From Sorghum bicolor (Eukaryota > Streptophyta > Magnoliopsida > Poales > Poaceae): 64,000 nt of DNA. Shown piece after piece: positions 22,255 through 33,628 of the stretch. The stretch is taken from assembly GCF_000003195.3 (NCBI RefSeq), contig NC_012870.2:124001-188000 (forward strand), read 5' to 3'. The notes under the pieces were generated by a model. That model was not told the DNA's origin. It saw only the letters and a list, made by a program, of their open reading frames with translations, and did not search any database. Positions within the stretch are counted from its first letter, which is position 1. Each line of letters begins with the position of its first letter. Both the position numbers and the translations under genes were made by a program.

Positions 22255-24512
22255 AAAACTCCTTTGTACACGTACGTGTAACTACTCCCTCCTTCATTCC
22301 GAGTATATTTCGTCGCGCTCCACCGATGTATGTGAGTCCGCAAGCTTCCGTCGAGTCATGTGCGCGAACGTATCTAACGGACCGATGACGTTGTTCCACC
22401 GTGGTGCAGGCTGTTTAGCGGGTTGAAAAAAGCTGACTCGATCCGTTAATCGATTCTATATATATTTGAAATTTTGCCGTACAACATTTGGCGGCGCCTG
22501 GATCTGAGGCGAGGCGGCGGGCTGCCCCGGCGACATTGCTGCAGGCGCACTCTGGCGGCACGGCCATCCCAGCGCGCGGCGCACACCAGCAGCCCTTGCG
22601 GTAGGTATCCTAGGCGGCGGCGGTCAGACCCGCACGGCGCCCCGCAACGGCGGCGCGCGCGGCCAACCACGCGAGGACAGCGCTCTTTGCCGGCGGCACA
22701 TTTCTCCCCTGCGGATTCAACCGTAACGCAACTCACCTCCCTCAACGGTGGCGGCTGTGCGTGCACGACCTGCGAGCACGACATCTTCGTTCTATCCGGT
22801 GGCTGCGTGTTCCAACCTGCGAGCACGGCATCCCTCGGGAGGCCACTTTGTGGATATGGTTGCCACGTCCACTACCCTCTACCTTCGTTGCATGTGTGAT
22901 GAACATATATGCTGATGGTGGTTCTCGGAAGAACTCAGGTGTCCTGCCTCGATGAGCTATGTTTTTCCTCTTCCTTCTGAACGTCCAGATCCAAAACACT
23001 GCCCACTTGTGCGGCTGTGCTAGTGTTGATTATGGATTGGTGGATAGTGTCTTCCTTCTGATACTTTTGAACATACAGTATATTTTAAGTTTTTAGTATC
23101 TCATGATTTTTTTTTCACATGATACTTTTGTTGGGATTGTAGTATCTACTGGTAGTAGTATCACATCATACTTTTTTGACATTGTTGACTTTCTCGCTTT
23201 GGCAATCACAAAGTCGCTCTATGCTCTTTGACTCTCCATGACCAGGTACAAAAACACACCCCAGCGTGCCTTTTTATCATATAATAGATCCGAACTTATG
23301 TATCTTTATAATTTATTTTGGAATCAATATTCAAGAATTGAGAGTATGCTTAGATACTATTTTTCAAAAAGGAGTACATTTAGATACCTTTTTTCAGATA
23401 AATGTATGTTTGCATACCTTACTTTATCGTATAGTATCATTTGATATTTTTCATATTACAGTATAACTTGATACTCTTTTTTAGAACACACTAACACTAT
23501 AAGAAATGCGTGCATAATATGCATCAAAGTTCCTACATGACATATCTTCTAAATTTTCTTGCACAAATGACAATATTTTTTTATGATTGGTTTGCAATCA
23601 TCATTTTCATGAAGGGCTTGAATATATGATGGATGAGTATGGCATGGTAAAGTAGCAACTTCGAGGGACTGCATATATGGTCAGTTTAGATAACTTTTGT
23701 CTGCCTGTAAACGCAGCAGAATTGCATATCAATTTGCATCTAAATTATAGTTAATAATTACTGCAATTAACTCAAGAATGCTTGCTTCTATAAATGGAAT
23801 AGTCTCATAAAATTAGAAGTCAGTATATATGTGCGCAACAAAGGAGGTATATACTTTGACCCTTGTAAACAGATGTACAAATACTCCTCGAAATGTATAC
23901 ACCATACATAATCTTTTATAAAGTACTATCTATACAGACTTTCTTTTAAAAAATATGTACTAATATACTTCGTGTGAAAGTATATGCACGCATGCTAGCA
24001 TACTATTTTCCCTCAAAACTCCTCATTTTATTGTGTATGTACTCATGTCAAAAAGTATGTCTGCATATTATAAAGCATACTATTTTTTCTCCTAAAAACC
24101 CTACATATACTCTACAGTCAAGTTCCATGAGTATATGAACATATTCTTACATGTATGCAAACATACTCACTTTATTTATTAAAGTATGTGTCCATACTTT
24201 ATTTACGAGAGCATATCCGGCCAGGCGCTCATCCGATGATTGTTAAATAATATAATCACGTTCACGTATATACGAACAACTCCTATATATACAAGGGCGA
24301 GAGCCATACTTGTGATTCCATTCGGCAGATACGTTTCGACTTTCGAATCTATCCGAACCCGTTAGCAGTGGGCCGCACCTCCGACTTTTCCCGTTAGCCA
24401 CCTCCGCACCCGCAACGTCTCCCGTTAGGTGCCACCGTCGGGCGGAACGGAGGACACTCGCGTGCGGATACTCTCAGCTACGAGTAATTACACGTACGTG
24501 TAAAGAAAACTC

Positions 24513-24516
<4 letters not shown>
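22252..24516. mobile_element. TA-microsatellite-flanked inverted-repeat element (about 2.3 kb)
   Basis: The left end reads AGGAAAACTCCTTTGTACAC then GTACGTGTAACTAC. The right end, reverse-complemented, reads AGGGTGAGTTTTCTTTACAC then GTACGTGTAATTAC. Both ends abut long (TA)n tracts (22196-22252 and 24517-24580). This layout recalls the rice Micron elements, which are known to sit in TA microsatellites. The family assignment is inference. A GC-rich segment at 22480-22830 follows the left end. The right half is AT-rich with many GTAT...ATAC half-palindromes. No transposase is encoded. Confidence 0.55.

Positions 24517-24580
<64 letters not shown>
24517..24580. repeat. (TA)n microsatellite, right flank
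   Basis: 64 bp of pure TA repeat between the end of one TA-embedded element and the apparent start of a related one. Confidence 0.95.
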
Positions 24581-24583
<3 letters not shown>

Positions 24584-25335
24584 TCCCAGGAGTAACTACT
24601 CCCTCTTCTAATCGGGTATCAATGCAGCCACCGGATCCATTAGTTAGGCGCTACAGGCTTCCAAGTCCCCCATCAGTCGCACCTTTTCAAAACTGCATGC
24701 ATGCACGGGAGCTAATCTCCTAGATCTCGGGTGATGGCTACTCATGCCAAAAAAAATGCCGTTTATTGTATATAAAGATGGTCTTGGCAAGTATATGTAG
24801 TATACGTTCACACTTTTAAAATTAGAGTATATATGTTCATATACCCTAGGACAAGTATAGTATATGTGGATACATGCTAGAGAGTATGCGGTCATGCATA
24901 CTTTTTAACGAGCTAGTATATATGTCCTTAGACTAAGTATATATACGTGCGTATATGACAATATCTGTTGGCAGTGTATACGATTGTTTTAGTGTTTATC
25001 TATCAGTATTTTTACAGGAGAAAAATTGTTATATTTGTGTATAATTTTTTGACAGTATTAGTGCATACACACGTTAACATGAAGTATATACATATTTGCG
25101 CGAATAAAGTATTGGTGCATACTTTAATTATAAAAATAAGTATATTTGCATACTTTTGCACTTGAAGTGTATATATCCATATACTTGTTTTGACAGAGTA
25201 TTAGTACATACCCGTTAGTACATGCATATTTGCGTCAATAAAGTATGGGTGCATACTTCAATTAGAAAAATGAGTATATTTTCTTTTGTATTTAACAGCG
25301 TATCCATAAACTCAGGAGATTAACTAGAATTAGGA
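24581..25335. mobile_element. Possible second, related TA-adjacent element
   Basis: It opens with GTAACTACTCCCTCTTCTAA and CGGGTAT, resembling the inner part of the 22252 left end (GTAACTACTCCCTCCTTCAT, CGAGTAT). It continues with the same field of AGTATATTTGCATACTTT-like units to about 25290. The right end was not found. Confidence 0.35.
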
Positions 25336-25339
25336 ACAA

Positions 25340-26370
25340 ACAAATCAATCCAATAGAAAGAGCAGAAGATCTCAAAACTTAATTTAATGCACCAGTGAAT
25401 GAACACCGCATCAGAATCTTCGATAATAGGCCAGCAGGCAGGAACGCCATGGCCACCTACCAGAGCTATGCCAAGCCGCCGGCACCGTCGCATGTCTCAT
25501 GGGCCGCGGACACGCAGTAAGGAAGGCAACAAGCCATAGGTTGGCCACAGCAGTGCCCCGCCTCCATGCTGCTCCGGTGCCGCACTGCCGGAGTGCTATT
25601 CTACACCAAAGTGTAATACTGAACAAAATTTAGTATTGTTCAGTACCCGTGTTTCAGTATTATTCAGTATTTTGTGGTCCTGGATGTACGACTGGATGAT
25701 AACGTTCTCAGTTTTGACCTCGTAGAGTGGTTTGAGAGGATGATTTTGTCATTTTCTTTATTATTTATTTTCGATGAATCTTTGAAAAATGGTAATAAAT
25801 TACAGAAAAATCATAAAATGAAAAATTCAATTTTGTTAGACTCCTGATAAGTAGATCTACACAGTGAATATATAGTATGGTATACTTTAGTACAAAGTTT
25901 TTGTTGTAGCTTTAAATCTATGTTTTTCTATAATTAATTCGAATAATTCATATATGTAGATCCTATGGTCCAATTGTGGTAAAATTTTTATGGTGGGATC
26001 ATTATTGTATGCTTGAACTATGTTAAATGTTTCGTATCCATTGGATCATGTATGACTTAGTTATAGTATTTAGCTTTATTCTTGTTAAATCTATGCTTTA
26101 TCACGGCCCTATTAAAAATACCTTTGTCTTGAGTTCATTTTGTTTTTTTTTCTTTCTTCATTTTCAAGTTGGAGCACTTAAATATCATATTTTGATCGCC
26201 TCCATCACCATCCATCACCATGACCATCATCCAGCTCCATCACTTGGTGTGTACCAACCTATCTTTATATTTCACTCATCACAAAGGTTAGTACACATAG
26301 GTTTCATTAATCATACAAAATCAAACTAGGGCTTTTAGATGGAGAGCTGGCTTGCCTTTCTGGCAAGAGG
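25340..26370. other. Intergenic stretch and hAT 5' region
   Basis: No gene was recognised. A short GC-rich patch at 25430-25600 has no domain. TTCAGTATT-type repeats occur at 25625-25675. Confidence 0.4.
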
Positions 26371-26379
26371 TTTAAGAAA

Positions 26380-28130
26380 TGCACATCATGGGTGTGGAAG
26401 TATTTCACCAAGAAAAAGGAATATGTAGAGGTGGAAGAAAAGCAGATTGAGCAACTGTGGGGATACTACAATTTCTCTAGGTGTAATCAGAGGTACAGAG
26501 CTAAGGGTGTTTGTGGGACGACTGCATTCAAGAACCATTTGAGGTCAAAACATAGTACAGTGGAGGGACAACAACTTCAAGTTGGTAAGAACCCTAGTTC
26601 TGAAATTACTCATGTTCAGCCTTTCAAATATGACCAAGAAGCTAGCTTGAAGAAATTAAATTGAATTTGGCAATAACCATGCATGAATACCCTTTTAATA
26701 TAGTTGAGCATGAGTATCTTGTTGATTTCAGAAAATCTCTCCGTCCTAGCTTTCCGATAAAATCCCGCGTCACTGTTAGGAAAGAAATAATGGACAAATA
26801 TCTTAAAGAAAAGGAAACTTTGTATGCACACTTGAAAACTTTGAAGTGCCATTTTAGTGCAACAATGGATATGTGGACCTCATGCCAAAATAAAGGAAAC
26901 TTTGTATGCAGTGACAAGAGCTTATAAAGTGTGCCACCGAAGTTGGGTTGGATACAAAGAGGGGTATTCAAATAGATGTTTCAACAAGGTGGGGTTCTAC
27001 GTATCTAATGCTGAGAGATGCCTTATACTACAAGGATGCATTTATTAGGCTCAAATCTTCAAATCACTGTAGGTATGTCAAGATTTCTCCATCTTCTGCT
27101 AAATGGACCAATGCATTGACAATTTATGGTTGCTTGAAGAAATTTTATGATCTCACTGAAATTCTCTTAGGCACTTTATATCCTACTGTAACTTATTTTA
27201 TAAAGGTTTCTGTGATATAAAGCTCTTACTTGATCCTAGGTATAAGAAAAGGCTAATAGAGTACTACATGAAAAAATTCCATGGTGAATATTATCAAGCT
27301 AAACTTGATGAGTTTGTTAGTGTGATAAAGAAACTATACATCTGATATATTAATGTTCTCTCTTGTTAGTGCTGTTGTTGCATCATCAAAGAAAACTAGT
27401 AAAGGGGCTGCACCTAGACCTAGAACTAGCAACGCATCTGATATATTAATGAGAAATGTAGACCATGACCTAGAAGAATTCTTATATGATGCAAGTGAAC
27501 ATGGTATGGTTGAGTCAAATGAGTTCAATAGGTATATTGGAGAACCACTACTGAAAAATGTTGATGAGTTTGACATCTTAGCATGGTGGAAAAACAAGAG
27601 AGAACATTTTCCTATCCTTTTTCACAAATTGTTCGGGATGTAATGGCAATACAAGTATCAACAGTAGCATGTGAGTCTGCTTTTAGTGCCGCTGGCCGTG
27701 CTGTTGATCCATATCGTAGTCATCTAGATCCAGAGATGGTACAGACAATAATTTGCACAAAGAATTGGTTGCTACAGCAAGTAAAGGTGCTCATTTTACA
27801 TGTTTTTTTAGTTAGACACTTGTGATCGCAGTAGACTAACACATTGATTTTTTCCTTTCTATTTTTTGTTCAGATTCTAAAATGCTTGGATCAATTGTAA
27901 ATGATCTTGAGGTTGACGGTTTGACTAATGTTGTGGCTAAACTGAAACTTGAGGTATGTTTATTGAATGCTTGCTATGGAATACACCGTTGGTACATCTA
28001 ATTTTAAATAACTTTACATACCTATAGGAAAATAGCAAGGAGGGGGAGGAGGACAACGAGGAGGACCTTGAGGAAGTAGAAGACATGGAAAGTGATCCAG
28101 ATATTATGGATGATGCTGATGAATTGTAGA
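26380..28130 (+). pseudogene. hAT superfamily transposase pseudogene (BED/RNase-H-like/HATC)
   Basis: The pieces appear in the family order. An N-terminal BED zinc-finger remnant (VWKYFTKKKEY ... TTAFKNHLRSKH, 26390-26560) has lost one of its Cys ligands. It is followed by the region around the first catalytic Asp (FSATMDMWTS, about 26850-26890), then a block with DVSTRWGSTYLMLRDAL (26965-27020) and LLDPRYKKRL. The C-terminal hAT dimerisation domain follows (ACESAFSAAGRAVDPYRSHL, NWLLQQVK, 27640-27790), and acidic tail exons to 28128. The segment between the first Asp and DVSTRW is largely deleted near 26925, and frames change several times. It once encoded a cut-and-paste transposase and is now inactive. 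Confidence 0.88.
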
Positions 28131-28447
28131 TGTTAATGATGTGATAATTGCTTGTAATTGTTCTGGACTTGTATTTGCGTGTTGACGATTGTGTATTTAT
28201 GATGATATTTAAGAGTTAAGACTCAGGGTCATGCACTTGTTAATTATTATATGCACTTGAACTAGATCATGCAGTCGTTTAAAGGTATGCACTATGGGAT
28301 AGTTTTCTGTATTAATTTTTGTATACCGACCGTGTTCGACATAATTCCGCTTGAATTAGTTCGTTTTCTAAATTCCGTAAGTTTGTGTTCACGTTCGTGT
28401 TCGATTTTACCATTTTCACTTTCGTTTTTGCATTCAAATGTAGAAGT

Positions 28448-29436
28448 CATAGGCGGACCTAGGGCCCGGCGACCCTGGGCTCCTGCCCGGGCTCATCTTC
28501 TATGGGCCCTTAAGGTCCAATACTACTCCCAGGCTATTACGATCAATTAGAAGGGGTAGGAGTACGGGACCAAGCGCAAACACACCGTAAATGCGTGATG
28601 GAAGCAAGGCGACGCTCGGTGGCGAGACTGCTGGCCGCAGCGGCGCTCTCAAATCCCTAGAACCAGCTGCGCTTGGAGATTGAATCACCAGCCATGGCAA
28701 CAGGTTCGCGACATTCTCGATTCGCAAGTATACTCAGGCCTTTATCACTACCAGTGTCATTCCTGCCTTCGTCGGTTCATCCTCACTCCCTCAGATCCCT
28801 TTTGCCTTTGGCAGGGAAAGCAGTGAAGCGCTGCGGCGACCGGCGACCTACCGCAAGGTGCAAGCTATGCCGGAGGCCGGAGCACCACGACTGCACATCT
28901 CCACGGTCTGCTGTTAGCTGACGACAAGCAACTAGAGATGCATCTCTCAGCGAGTTTTAAATTGGTCTTCTCAGTTAGTAGCAATGGCAGACCGTCAGAG
29001 GAAACTTAGCCAAGCAGGTAATTTCAGAATAATTTGATAGCTAGTGATTTGGTTCATTCGTTTCATTTAGCGTTTAATTGATGTTATAATTCTGAAATTT
29101 GATTCAGGGATGAGGCGTTTTTTGGTTGATACGAGGAATCAAGGCACTGGAATTGATGAATCCGAAAGAAACTCAAACTTGGAAGAGCCACGTGATGGTG
29201 TGCCAAATCCAGATCAGCAACAACCAAGTATCGGCAATGTAACTAGTGAGTTTGATCCTAATGAAATTCTCTGTGATCCATGATGTGAACATGTGTTGCA
29301 ACATGACTTTGTTTAAGAGTAATGAGGTTGTCAACTTGTCATATTTTACTTGTACCATATGTTTCTATGCGCTTGCTATTTAGAGTTTTAGACTCTTTGT
29401 CGTCCAGGCTCGTCAAATTTCCTGGGTCCGCCACTG
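28448..29436 (+). mobile_element. hAT element with gene-fragment cargo
   Basis: The ends are CATAGGCGGACC and GGTCCGCCACTG, the CAGnGGCGGACC-type termini of a grass hAT group. The flanking 8-mers GTAGAAGT (28440-28447) and GTAGGAGT (29437-29444) match at 7 of 8 positions. Inside is a short exon-like piece (28980-29020, MADRQRKLSQA, then a GTAATT donor). A second piece (about 29108-29280) starts MRRFLVDTRNQGT and resembles the N-terminal region of zf-TTF/DUF4371-type hAT transposases. The catalytic domain is absent, so it is non-autonomous. Confidence 0.8.
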
Positions 29437-29444
29437 GTAGGAGT

Positions 29445-30279
29445 AGAAAACAATTTAAGAGTTTTCGACCGTGTTCGACTTTTTTCATCTTTAACTGCAT
29501 CAGTTGTTGAAGCATTCATGGGAGCGAATCTATATGACTCGGACTAGGATTTTAGAAGGGCGGATCTATATAGGACTCAGACTAGGCTATATTGTAACCT
29601 AGCTCAACCTATATATCTTTCCCTAATATATAATTGTCAAAATTTTAGTCTGTAAAATTTCTGCCCGCCCTATCCACCGTATATGTTTCTGCCTTTGTCC
29701 GTCAATTGCTGATTAAGAGTAGGCAAGAGAATAGAAAGAAATACAAAGTTCTAGATGCAAAGATACAATAAAGAAAGAAAAAGTCGGAGGAACTTAATCG
29801 TTTTAAAAATAAATTAGAGTTTCTGATGCAAAATGTCCAAATTCAAGTGAGCTTCTTTTTCTTTGACTTGGGCCAAATCCTTGCAGTTAGTCTAGCTTCG
29901 TTGAGCTAGACCAAGCCCATGCAAATATTTTTCTTTTCTTTCATTTTTCTCTTTTTTATAAAAAATAGAGATTTTACAAAATTCACTAAAAATCATTAAA
30001 AAAATAGAAAAATTCTAAACCAGTTTTGTTAGATCCTTGCAGTTAGTCTAGCTTCGTTTGACTAGACCAAGCCCATGCAAACATTTTTATTTTTCTCTTT
30101 TTTATAAAAAAATTAGAAAAAAACTAAACCAGTTTTGTTAGATTTATAAAAATATATGATCTATCCATAGATGTTATGAATCTTGTTAAATTGCGCTTTA
30201 ACTATAGGTGTATTAAATCATCCTTGCATATATTGTCTTGGATCCATCACTTGTTATCTTAGATACAAGCTGGCTGATA
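29445..30279. repeat. Intergenic stretch with a diverged tandem duplication
   Basis: A block starting CCTTGCAGTTAGTCTAGCTT with GACCAAGCCCATGCAAA occurs at about 29879-29990 and again at about 30033-30150. The block AAACCAGTTTTGTTAGAT is also repeated. No gene was recognised. Confidence 0.6.
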
Positions 30280-30476
30280 CTCCCTCGATTTCAAATTGTA
30301 ATTCATTTTCGATTTGTCCTAATAAGTCGTACTTACTCACTTCCATTAAGCTTTATACAAAAATATATTTGCATCGATCTATCGAGTAGTAAATGCACTA
30401 TCAAACTCGATCAAACCTAGAGAAATTTAGTTTAAGACAAAACTAAAATGACATGTGTGATTTGGAACGGATGGTT
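30280..30476. mobile_element. Degraded Stowaway-like MITE
   Basis: TA followed by CTCCCTCGATTTCAAATTGT at the left; GATTTGGAACGGATGG at the right is the decayed inverted end. It lies about 50 bp upstream of the candidate TATA box of the Cys-rich gene. Confidence 0.55.
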
Positions 30477-30529
30477 GGCAGAGGATGAGCATGCAGCGAG
30501 TGCAGCCCCACTGCCGCGCGCTCTCTGTT

Positions 30530-30537
30530 TATATAAT
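30530..30537 (+). promoter_or_regulatory. Candidate TATA box of the Cys-rich protein gene
   Basis: TATATAAT lies 240 bp upstream of the ATG at 30770. It would place the start site near 30560-30565. No transcript evidence. Confidence 0.35.
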
Positions 30538-30769
30538 TAGTTTGTGGCTGCATGCATGCGTGCCTAATTAAGCTAGCTTTGGCTATATGCATGTGTGTGT
30601 GTGGTGCAAATTAAAGAGATGCTTACCATGGAGAGATGGATGGGATGTTGAGATCCCGTCCGCGCGCCCTGTATCGTATGCGTTGTGGTCGTGCGCGTGC
30701 CTCTGCTAGCTAAGCTAAGCTTGTGTGACTTGCACCGTACCCTAGCTAGGAGCGACGTCGACGAAGGGC

Positions 30770-31186
30770 ATGGCGGCGGCGACGGGGATGCAGCTGGCGC
30801 TGCTGCTGTGCTTGGTTGTGCTGGTGGCGTCCCCGCGGGTGGCGCTGGGCAACTGCCGCGACGACTGCATGGCCGCCTGCAACGGCTGGCACGTCATGTG
30901 CCAGCTCTCCTGTGGCAGCGCATGCTACGGAGAAGTCGGTGAGTTTATTTATTATTAGTAAATCGATGCATGTGTGCATTCATTTTCTTAAGCTTCTTCA
31001 TCCATGCATGCAATGCAATTCAATTATACATACATACATTCAGGGATCACAACCTTAAGTACGCCGGATGAATCATCAGCCAGAGCAGAAGCGCCTGCAT
31101 CTGCTGCACCAGCACCACAACAAGCACAAGAACAAGAAGAGGGAGGCGGCGTGTCCGGGCTCAAGCCATCACCGGCCCGTGGATGA
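30770..31186 (+). CDS. Small secreted Cys-rich protein, two exons, unnamed family
   Basis: Exon 1 is 30770-30938 and exon 2 is 31044-31186, with a GTGAGT...CAG intron. The joined frame is 103 aa. Residues 1-27 form a clear signal peptide (hydrophobic core LALLLCLVVLVA, then ALG). Next comes a compact six-Cys module with spacing CX3CX3CX6CX3CX3C (residues about 29-53). Exon 2 encodes a low-complexity Ala/Pro/Gln/Glu-rich tail ending with Gly/Lys/Pro residues. The mature protein is predicted to be secreted, with three disulfides. I do not recognise the family. The regular CX3C pairs recall alpha-hairpinin-type peptides but the spacing differs. Possible roles (defence or signalling peptide) are only inference. 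Confidence 0.65.
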
Positions 31187-31189
31187 ACG

Positions 31190-31571
31190 CCAGCCAGCCA
31201 GCCAGCCAGGCACAGCAACTCACTTAAATTAATTACTTGTTCCGTGCGGTCGGTTGGCCCATACTCATGATTAATTTAATTATATAATACTCTGAGAAAT
31301 GAAACAAAAATTATATATCAAGAATACGTGATGATCGATAGTGACTAACTCACTCCATTCATTCATCCATGCATGCCTCATATTTCTTCCCTTCTAGTCT
31401 ACATACATACAGATACAGCGCTCATTTGAGCCCAATCAGCTCAACGATCATTCACGTACAACGAAACCTACTCTAGCACTAGCATAGCAAGTTATATATA
31501 AGGTGGTTACGACCACCATCAAAAAGTGTACCCATCTTACGACTCCGTCTAACCAAGGAATGAAACAGAGG

Positions 31572-31657
<86 letters not shown>

Positions 31658-31690
31658 ATTTTAGCAGGACTAGGACTATTCCATCAGCTC
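31190..31690. other. Spacer with (TA)n(TG)n microsatellite
   Basis: 3' flanks of two convergent genes. A long compound (TA)n(TG)n repeat occupies 31573-31657, just beyond the stop codon of the LEUNIG-like gene. Confidence 0.8.
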
Positions 31691-31695
31691 TATAC

Positions 31696-33584
31696 CTACT
31701 TCCAGAGCTTTACACATCTGTCATGACTGGCAGAGGCAATCATTCCAGTGAACGGGGAGTGTGCCAGTGCAGCTATCAGCCCTTCGTGCGCCTGGATTGG
31801 GATTCTCTGGTTATCTGATAAGCTCCACAGCTCCAGCGTCTGCATACAAACAATCAACCAATCAATCATCTTGTCTTGTGCCAAATCAGTGCCATCTGCA
31901 ATATCCCTACATGTTGTTACTGCATTTCATTTCATTTACCTGATAACCGCCAACAATCAACACTTTCGGGCATCTAGGATGGAATGTGCATGACTGATAT
32001 TGGTTTCCATTGGATCTTAACTCATGCATGCACACGCCCGACGATACTGACCACACTTTCACAGTGTCCTGACTTACAGATGCCAGATATTCACCATTTT
32101 CATCCCAGCACACACAGTTTACCTCACTATTGTGACCCTAAATCAAACAAACAAACAGTTTACAGCTTTCACATTCCAAATTCCACATAACGTTAAGCAT
32201 ATCGAGTACCTTTGGCGGACAGGGTAAGCTGGCTTGCTTTTCAACATCAAAAATGTTCACCATGCTTCCAGCTGCCACAGCGAGGAGCTGCCCACTTCGA
32301 GGTTGAAACCTGACTCTTCCAGTGCCACCCTGCTTCACCTGTACCACAAAGTCAATCAGTATATCCTATAACTCTACTACAGCAAGGATGAACAGTTGTG
32401 AAGATGGGAAGCAGACACATCAAGTACCAACCCGCAAAACATGAGTAGATGTAGTCTGACCAACTGTCCAGAAGATAATTTCTCCGTTGTCATCGTAAGA
32501 GCAAAGAACCTCTGTCAATCTTGGGTGAAAATCTACTGATGTTACATGCGACCTATGCCCATGAAAAGTTTGTAAAGCGCCACTTTCCTGCAAAAGGAGG
32601 AATAGCCATGAACCTAGGATATCACTTCAGTATTGCTCAGGCTATCTGATGTTGCGCCAACAATGCTGTCAAGCACAACATAAATCGATAAATAAGAACT
32701 AAACAGTGAATCAAGGTCTTTTTACCACCACACAAATAGAAACAAAATTCAGACAATGCGGCTACTAGCTGTCTATTAAAAATAAAGCAGCGTCCTTCAC
32801 TCCTAGTCTACATGCAAGTAAGCGGTCAGGTGTGCGTAGTCTTGTGAAAAGGACCAGGAAATGGCATAGCACGATGAACTTAAGTGCATGGGCCACTGTT
32901 TTCATGCTACTTGTTTCTTCGACCTAAACTGCTGCTAGGTGGCCTAGAGGAGCTGGCTCTGCATCTCCTTTGGTTCTTTTTTCTCATACTTAATGACATG
33001 GCATGCAGTTCTCCTGCGTCGTTCGAGGAAAAGATATCTTTGAAGTGATAGTGTCTAGCAAATCTAAATCAACAAATATCTCATATCCTGCTGTGGGTTT
33101 TTTAGGAAAATTGTAGAAAGAGGATTCAGAGACAAAGCAAGAGGGGTTTGAAGATATGAGGCAACTAAAAATAATCAAAGGGAGCTCCTGAGTTCAAACT
33201 ACTAAGTCGTCACAGTGACTGGCCTATTTGGATGGTGTCTACAGTTTGCCACATAACAGGTTAGGTACACCATACACCAAAGTTTCCTAGGTTAGTGTTT
33301 TGTTCTCCGCTATGTTGTTTGCCACACTTTTTCAGCTCTATGCCCAACTGTCATGGGATCACATCTTAGCCAAACCATGCCTAAGGTGTGGCAAGCAAAT
33401 TGTTAGCCAAGCATTAGGCAAAATTTGGCAAAAAAGTCTGGCACTAAGTGGGCACCATCCCGAAACACTAACCACTACTTTGTAGTGTGGTAGGTAAGGT
33501 TTAATTTTTTGTTTATTGACATGGTTTCAAATAACAACTAAATAGAGTAGTCATTGTAACCAGTCTTTGAAGGAAAAGTGAGAA

Positions 33585-33628
<44 letters not shown>

